A stretch of DNA of 64,000 bases from Paraburkholderia fynbosensis (GTDB lineage: Bacteria; Pseudomonadota; Gammaproteobacteria; Burkholderiales; Burkholderiaceae), in contig NZ_CADIKI010000003.1 of the NCBI RefSeq assembly GCF_902859935.1, forward strand, positions 1 through 64,000, in the 5' to 3' direction. The notes under the pieces are model-generated. The model ran no database searches and was not told where the DNA came from. It was given only the letters and a program-made list of their open reading frames with translations. The translations under genes were made by a program, and so were the position numbers. This document shows positions 59,725 to 64,000 of the stretch, in pieces. The stretch's first letter is position 1, and every line of letters begins with the position of its first letter.

Positions 59725-59768
59725 AAACAGAAAGAGCGCGGATCACATGATCCGCGCTCTTTCTGTTT
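59725..59768. terminator. Bidirectional terminator between MFS gene and otsA
   Basis: A perfect 21-bp inverted repeat with a two-base loop lies between convergent genes. Left arm 59725-59745, right arm 59748-59768. AAA at the left end and TTT at the right end give T-tracts in both directions. Confidence 0.9.
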
Positions 59769-59854
59769 CGTTCGTTCTCCGATCTTGATTTCAATCCCGC
59801 CTGGACGTGACAGCCTGGGTGCCTCCCTCAAGACCGAAAGAGGCGCCGATCCGG

Positions 59855-61285
59855 CTACGACGAAGACGCCGTCACGTCAGCGAGCTTTACCGCTTTGGCC
59901 GTCACCGAAGAGGCGGTCGCGACGTTGCGCAGATCCGCGAGGAAGGTGTCGCGCCAGACCGATAGATTGTTCTCGCGCATCGGTGCCATCATGTCGGCGT
60001 GACGCGCCTGGCGCTCGGCGAGCGGCATCGACAGTGCGCGCTCCAGCGCTTCGGCCATCTGCGACAGATCGAACGGATTGACGACCAGCGCGCCCGGCAA
60101 CTGCTCGGCCGCGCCGGCGAATTGCGACAGCACCAGCACGCCGGGATCGGCCGGGTCCTGTGAGGCGACATACTCTTTCGCGACGAGATTCATGCCGTCG
60201 CGCAACGGCGTCACATAGCCGACCTGCGACTGACGGAACAGCGCCATCAGCAGATTGCGTTCGTACTTGCGATTCAGGTACTGGATCGGCGTCCAGTCGA
60301 GCTGCGCGAAACGTCCGTTGATGCGGCCCGCTTCGCCCTCCAGCGTCTGACGGATGCGCTGATAGGTCTGCACGTCCGCGCGCGTCGGCGGGGCGATCTG
60401 CACGAGCGAGACCCGGCCGTGCCAGCCCGGCGCATTCAGCAGCAATCGTTCGAACGCCTGGAAGCGCTCCACCAGCCCCTTCGAATAATCGAGGCGGTCG
60501 ACGCTCATGATCAGCTTGCGCCCGCGCATGCCGTCGCGCAGGCTGCGTACCGGCTTGCGGTCGGTGAACTGCTCGGCGGCCTTCGCAATCGCGTCCGGAT
60601 AGATGCCGATCGGATACGCGCCGACCTTCAGGAAGCGGTTATACGCGTGCACCATGCCGTCTTCGCTGGAGGTGCCGTGCTGGCCGCGCTCAATATAGTC
60701 GACGAACGACTGGCGATCCGCCTCGGTCTGAAAACCGATCACGTCGTAGCTGCACATCGCCTTGACCAGTTCTTCGTGCGGTGGAATCGTGCGCAGCACT
60801 TCCGGCACCGGAAACGGAATATGCAGGAAAAAGCCGATCGGATTCTTCACACCGAGTTCGCGCAAGCAGCGCGCGAACGGCAGCAGGTGATAGTCGTGGA
60901 CCCAGATGATGTCGTCGGGCTTGAGCAGCTCTTTGAGCTGCTTCGCGAGCGTCGCATTGACGCGCTGATAGCCCGCGTATTCCTGGCGGTCGTAGCGCGA
61001 GAGATCGTTGCGATAGTGGAAGGTCGGCCACAGCGTCGCGTTGGAAAAACCGCGGTAGTACTGGTCATAGTCGCGCTTGGTGAGGCCCACGGTCGCGTAG
61101 GTCACGTTGCCCTGTTTTTCGATGACCGGAGCGGACGGCTCGCTCACCGTTTCGCCGCTCCAGCCGAACCAGACCCCGCCGGTTTCCTTCAACGCGTCCA
61201 GCACGCCGATCGCCAGGCCACCTGCTGCTGGGCGTCCTTCCTGAATGGGTGCGACACGATTCGATACCACGATCAGTCTGCTCAT
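59855..61285 (-). CDS. otsA: Trehalose-6-phosphate synthase
   Basis: The protein has 476 residues. It follows E. coli OtsA closely: [12 protein letters not shown] at the start, [55 protein letters not shown] (basic residues that hold UDP-glucose) and [20 protein letters not shown]. It joins UDP-glucose and glucose 6-phosphate to trehalose 6-phosphate, the first step of osmoprotectant synthesis. No otsB phosphatase gene is seen next to it within the window. Confidence 0.97.
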   Translation of the reverse strand: MSRLIVVSNRVAPIQEGRPAAGGLAIGVLDALKETGGVWFGWSGETVSEPSAPVIEKQGNVTYATVGLTKRDYDQYYRGFSNATLWPTFHYRNDLSRYDRQEYAGYQRVNATLAKQLKELLKPDDIIWVHDYHLLPFARCLRELGVKNPIGFFLHIPFPVPEVLRTIPPHEELVKAMCSYDVIGFQTEADRQSFVDYIERGQHGTSSEDGMVHAYNRFLKVGAYPIGIYPDAIAKAAEQFTDRKPVRSLRDGMRGRKLIMSVDRLDYSKGLVERFQAFERLLLNAPGWHGRVSLVQIAPPTRADVQTYQRIRQTLEGEAGRINGRFAQLDWTPIQYLNRKYERNLLMALFRQSQVGYVTPLRDGMNLVAKEYVASQDPADPGVLVLSQFAGAAEQLPGALVVNPFDLSQMAEALERALSMPLAERQARHADMMAPMRENNLSVWRDTFLADLRNVATASSVTAKAVKLADVTASSS

Positions 61286-61514
61286 TGGTTCTCCACCTAG
61301 TCAGTTGTTTCGTTGCATGCGGACATATGCCGAAAGGTGTATGCAAGTCGCGTGCCGAATTTCGACATGGGAAAATAAAAATGTATGCAAATGTGACGGG
61401 CAAGCAGAAACCCGCGAGGAATTCGCATCACAAAGGAATTTTTGCTGTACTAGCCGACGAAACCGGAACAGACGCTCCGACCGTCAAAATCGTTCGAATG
61501 GGGTTCGGACGAAC
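61286..61514. other. Upstream region of otsA
   Basis: This is 229 bp with an AT-rich centre (about 61370-61450) that presumably holds the otsA promoter. No gene was seen. Confidence 0.5.
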
Positions 61515-61727
61515 TCACGCATCCTGTTCCGAGCCCAGATCGCGCTGGTAATCGAGCCCTTCCTTGCGTGCGCCGCCCTGGTTGTGCTCGCCGTCGGGCG
61601 GCGCGTCGGGCGCCACGCGGTTCTGCGCGGCCGGGTCCGGCGACACCGCGGGCTCGGTCTGGCTGCCGCCTGGCCGGGCGTCGCGCTTCGAATGGCGCGC
61701 TGAGCGTCGCAATGCGGGATGTCTCAT
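61515..61727 (-). CDS. Small disordered hypothetical protein
   Basis: The protein has 70 residues, basic at the start (RRSARHSKRDARPGG) and Pro/Asp/Gln-rich after. GGAGG is well spaced before ATG 61727, which supports translation. No domain is recognised. Confidence 0.55.
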   Translation of the reverse strand: MRHPALRRSARHSKRDARPGGSQTEPAVSPDPAAQNRVAPDAPPDGEHNQGGARKEGLDYQRDLGSEQDA

Positions 61728-61877
61728 GATCGTTGCCTCCGGGGAAGCGCGCCGCTATCCAGCGGCATCCATACAGTCTAGGGGGCGCGAAGGTAAATTG
61801 CCGGTAAAAGATGCGCCCGGTTTGTAACAAATACACAAATTTGCTGCGTCAGACGGGTGCCCGGTGTAGCGGACGTG

Positions 61878-62114
61878 TCAGAGTTGCATTCGCTGCGTCA
61901 GGGTGCCGACAGCTTGCGGCGTCTGCGTGGGCTGCGGGGGCGGATCACCGATCGGCGGAGCGACGGGCTCGATCGGTTCGATCGGCTCCGGATCCGGAGT
62001 GGGGATGGTGTCGGGCTCGGCCGGGTTCGGCGGCGGCGACGGCGGTTCGATCGGCTCGGGACGATGAGCGTGCTTCGAAGGGGGAAGCGCGGGAGCGGCG
62101 GCGTAGTCCGGCAT
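61878..62114 (-). CDS. Small proline-rich protein
   Basis: The protein has 78 residues from ATG 62114 (GAGGA ahead). Most of it is a Pro/Glu-rich repeat tract (PEPIEPPSPPPNP, PDPEPIEPIEPVAPP), like TonB-type linkers, but without a membrane segment. It is probably disordered. Function unknown. Confidence 0.5.
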   Translation of the reverse strand: MPDYAAAPALPPSKHAHRPEPIEPPSPPPNPAEPDTIPTPDPEPIEPIEPVAPPIGDPPPQPTQTPQAVGTLTQRMQL

Positions 62115-62225
62115 GTCGGTTATCCTCGTTTGCGTTCCTTCGGATCGCAGCAAGGCCTGTGCCGCTAAGACGCGCTCCCGGCTGGCTGGGCGATGGGAGT
62201 GCGGACGGGCGCCAAGCCGCGCCCG

Positions 62226-63626
62226 TCAGGCGTCCGCGCCGCCCAGTGCGCGCGATTCGTCGGCGGCATCGCCTTCCTCGCGCGCGTCGTTGCCGTACTC
62301 GACCAGCCGGTTGTACAGCGTCTTAAGACTGATGCCGAGAATCTCCGCGGCGCGCGTCTTCACCCCGCCGCATTGTTCGAGCGTGGCGAGAATCAGCTGA
62401 CGGTCCGCCTCGGCGAGCGACGTGCCGAACGGAATCGTAATGGCCGTGCCGGCAGCGGGCTTCGACAGCGTGATCTGCAACGGCACCGTCGCCGTGCTGT
62501 CCGAATCCGTGCCCGACATGATGTGCGCGCGCTGCACATAGTTCTTCAGCTCGCGCACGTTGCCCGGCCACGGATACGACATCAGCATTTCCTTCACGGC
62601 GGCGGGGAAGTGCTTCTTCGTGCTGTGGCGCTCGTTGAGTTCGTCGAGGAAAGCCTGCGCGAGCAGTTCGACGTCCTTGCCGCGGTCGCGCAGGGGCGGC
62701 AGGCTGATCGGAAACACGTTCAACCGATGGTAGAGGTCGAGGCGCAGCTTGCCTTCCAGCACTGCCTGCTCGGGGTCACGGTTGGTGGCCGCGATCAGGC
62801 GCACATCGGTTTCGATTTCCTTGGTCGTGCCGACCCGCATGAACATGCCGGTTTCCAGCACGCGCAGCAGTTTCACCTGCAGCTCGATCGGCATCTCGGT
62901 GATCTCGTCGAGAAACAGCGTGCCGCCGTTCGCGCGCTCGAAATAGCCCTTGTGCTGCCGGTCCGCGCCGGTGAAGGAACCGCGCTCGTGACCGAACATT
63001 TCCGATTCGATCAGATTCGGCGAGATCGCCCCGCAGTTGACGGCGAGGAACGCGTGCTTGCGGCGCAAGCTCAGTTCATGCAGCGTCTGCGCGGCGACTT
63101 CCTTACCGGTGCCCGACTCGCCCACCAGCATCACGGAGGCCGCGGTCGGCGCGACGCGGCCGATCTGGTCGTAGACCTCCTGCATCGCCGGCGAGTTGCC
63201 CAGCATCAGCCCGAAGCGTCCCATGCGGCGCAGCTCGCCACGCAACGTGCCGATTTCCGCCTTCAGGTCGCCGGCGCGCGGCAAACGCGACAGGATCGCC
63301 TTCACGCGCTGCATGTTGATCGGCTTGACCAGGTAGTCGGTGGCGCCCATCTTCAGCGCGTTGACCGCCGACTCCACCGTGGCGTGGCCGGTAATCACGA
63401 TCACCTCCACGCCGGAGCGCGGATCCAGATCTTCGAACAGATCGACCCCGCTGCCATCGGGCAGCTTCAGGTCCGTAAAAACGACGTCCGGCATCTGCCG
63501 GATCAGTTGAATGCGCGCTTCGCGCAAATCGCCCGCGGTGGCGGTGGTCAGACCGTCTTCCCCAATGATGGCGGAAAGCGCCTCGCGGGTACCGGCATCG
63601 TCATCGACAATCAGTACATGTGGCAT
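62226..63626 (-). CDS. Sigma-54-dependent response regulator, NtrC family
   Basis: The protein has 466 residues from ATG 63626; the longer open frame has no better start. The receiver domain (1-115) has Asp8-Asp9-Asp10 and phosphorylation site Asp52 (VVFTDLKLPDG). The AAA+ domain (about 140-380) has Walker A GESGTGKE, the sigma-54 contact loop as GSFTGA (usual form GAFTGA), and Walker B GGTLFLDE. The Fis-type helix-turn-helix at the end reads TRAAEILGISLKTLYNRL. A sensor kinase gene would be expected upstream, beyond the window edge. Targets unknown. Confidence 0.94.
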   Translation of the reverse strand: MPHVLIVDDDAGTREALSAIIGEDGLTTATAGDLREARIQLIRQMPDVVFTDLKLPDGSGVDLFEDLDPRSGVEVIVITGHATVESAVNALKMGATDYLVKPINMQRVKAILSRLPRAGDLKAEIGTLRGELRRMGRFGLMLGNSPAMQEVYDQIGRVAPTAASVMLVGESGTGKEVAAQTLHELSLRRKHAFLAVNCGAISPNLIESEMFGHERGSFTGADRQHKGYFERANGGTLFLDEITEMPIELQVKLLRVLETGMFMRVGTTKEIETDVRLIAATNRDPEQAVLEGKLRLDLYHRLNVFPISLPPLRDRGKDVELLAQAFLDELNERHSTKKHFPAAVKEMLMSYPWPGNVRELKNYVQRAHIMSGTDSDSTATVPLQITLSKPAAGTAITIPFGTSLAEADRQLILATLEQCGGVKTRAAEILGISLKTLYNRLVEYGNDAREEGDAADESRALGGADA

Positions 63627-64000
63627 CGCGTCTCGAAAAGCTGCAAGCGTGGGTAGGGAAGCATGCCAATGTGCATGCTGAAAAGCGGGCCGGCGGTGGC
63701 GCGCTCTACCGCACCGCGCCTCGGATATGACGAACGCATTGACTTTTTGCGCGCGCACTCGCCGGTGACTTCATACAATACTGCAACAATAACCAGGGAA
63801 TTCCCGACTATCGCCGCAGCATTGTTGTGTATTTACCCATTATACGGCTTTATCCAAACAAATTAACCTTTTGGCTTGGGGCGACGTGCGTCAATGTGAA
63901 ATGGCCGCGATACGGGGCAGCCACCGCTTTAACTGCGCGGAAACGGCCACGCCCGGCCATCGCCATTCGTATGCGCCGGGCCGTTCGCTGCGTGCGCGTC
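63627..64000. other. Region upstream of the NtrC-type gene
   Basis: No gene was seen. The part 63770-63870 is AT-rich compared with its surroundings and probably holds promoters. A gene for a partner kinase may begin beyond 64000. Confidence 0.5.

Noticed and set aside
1-64000. Search for CRISPR arrays
   Set aside because: No regularly spaced repeats of 23-40 bp were found; the only regular repeats are the 15-bp iterons at 35882-36046, which are too close and palindromic.

Overview
The window looks like a piece of a Burkholderia/Paraburkholderia-type beta-proteobacterial chromosome. Base composition is high in GC, and the host genes (OmpC-like porin, AraC and LysR regulators, MFS pumps, OtsA, an NtrC-type regulator, a Dcm/Vsr pair) are of kinds common in that group. 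The species call is inference from gene content; no search was run. 

Layout. (1) About 1-6240 is an older, decayed island. It holds a membrane protein of unknown function (977-2140), a four-gene leftward operon (4825-2584) that looks like an orphan type VI secretion PAAR cassette with an NlpC/P60-like cysteine-peptidase effector and a small membrane protein, and the fused wreckage of a dam-type methyltransferase and a tyrosine recombinase. TGTAGCA-type repeats lie near both ends. (2) A tRNA-Arg(CCU) gene (6384-6458) is the attachment site of a prophage of about 37.7 kb (6444-44107). The 15-bp core repeat (CTGTCAGGGGGACCA) recurs at 44093-44107, and weaker similarity continues for roughly 100 bp through the tRNA terminator. 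(3) The prophage begins with a P4-type integrase pointing inward. Next come a broken HNH nuclease gene and a long leftward block (about 39054-9166). In transcription order this block encodes early functions, an O-like initiator with seven palindromic iterons inside its gene, a primase-helicase, terminase, portal, scaffold, capsid, head-tail and ejection-type proteins, a tailspike, endolysin and holin. No tape measure, sheath or baseplate gene is visible, so a podovirus with a short tail is likely. A control region of 643 bp rich in palindromes (39055-39697) separates this block from a short rightward early operon ending with an excisionase-like protein. Cargo genes and a HigBA toxin-antitoxin module sit at the right end. 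(4) From 44108 onward is chromosomal material: a dehydrogenase pair with divergent AraC and then LysR regulators, a porin, an MFS permease, an acyltransferase, a glutathione transferase, small stress-type proteins (CsbD), dcm-vsr, a PEBP-family protein, a DHA2-type exporter, otsA and a sigma-54 activator. 

How it works together. In the circular phage the excisionase side and the integrase side meet across attP. Late genes form a tightly packed operon with repeated ATGA or TGATG overlaps, pointing to translational coupling. The iterons inside the O-like gene suggest lambda-style initiation of replication. No gene with an obvious CI-type repressor fold was recognised, so how lysogeny is kept is open. 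The main items for follow-up are the PAAR/cysteine-peptidase cassette, the iteron origin, the HNH gene split by an in-frame amber codon, and the unassigned phage switch.
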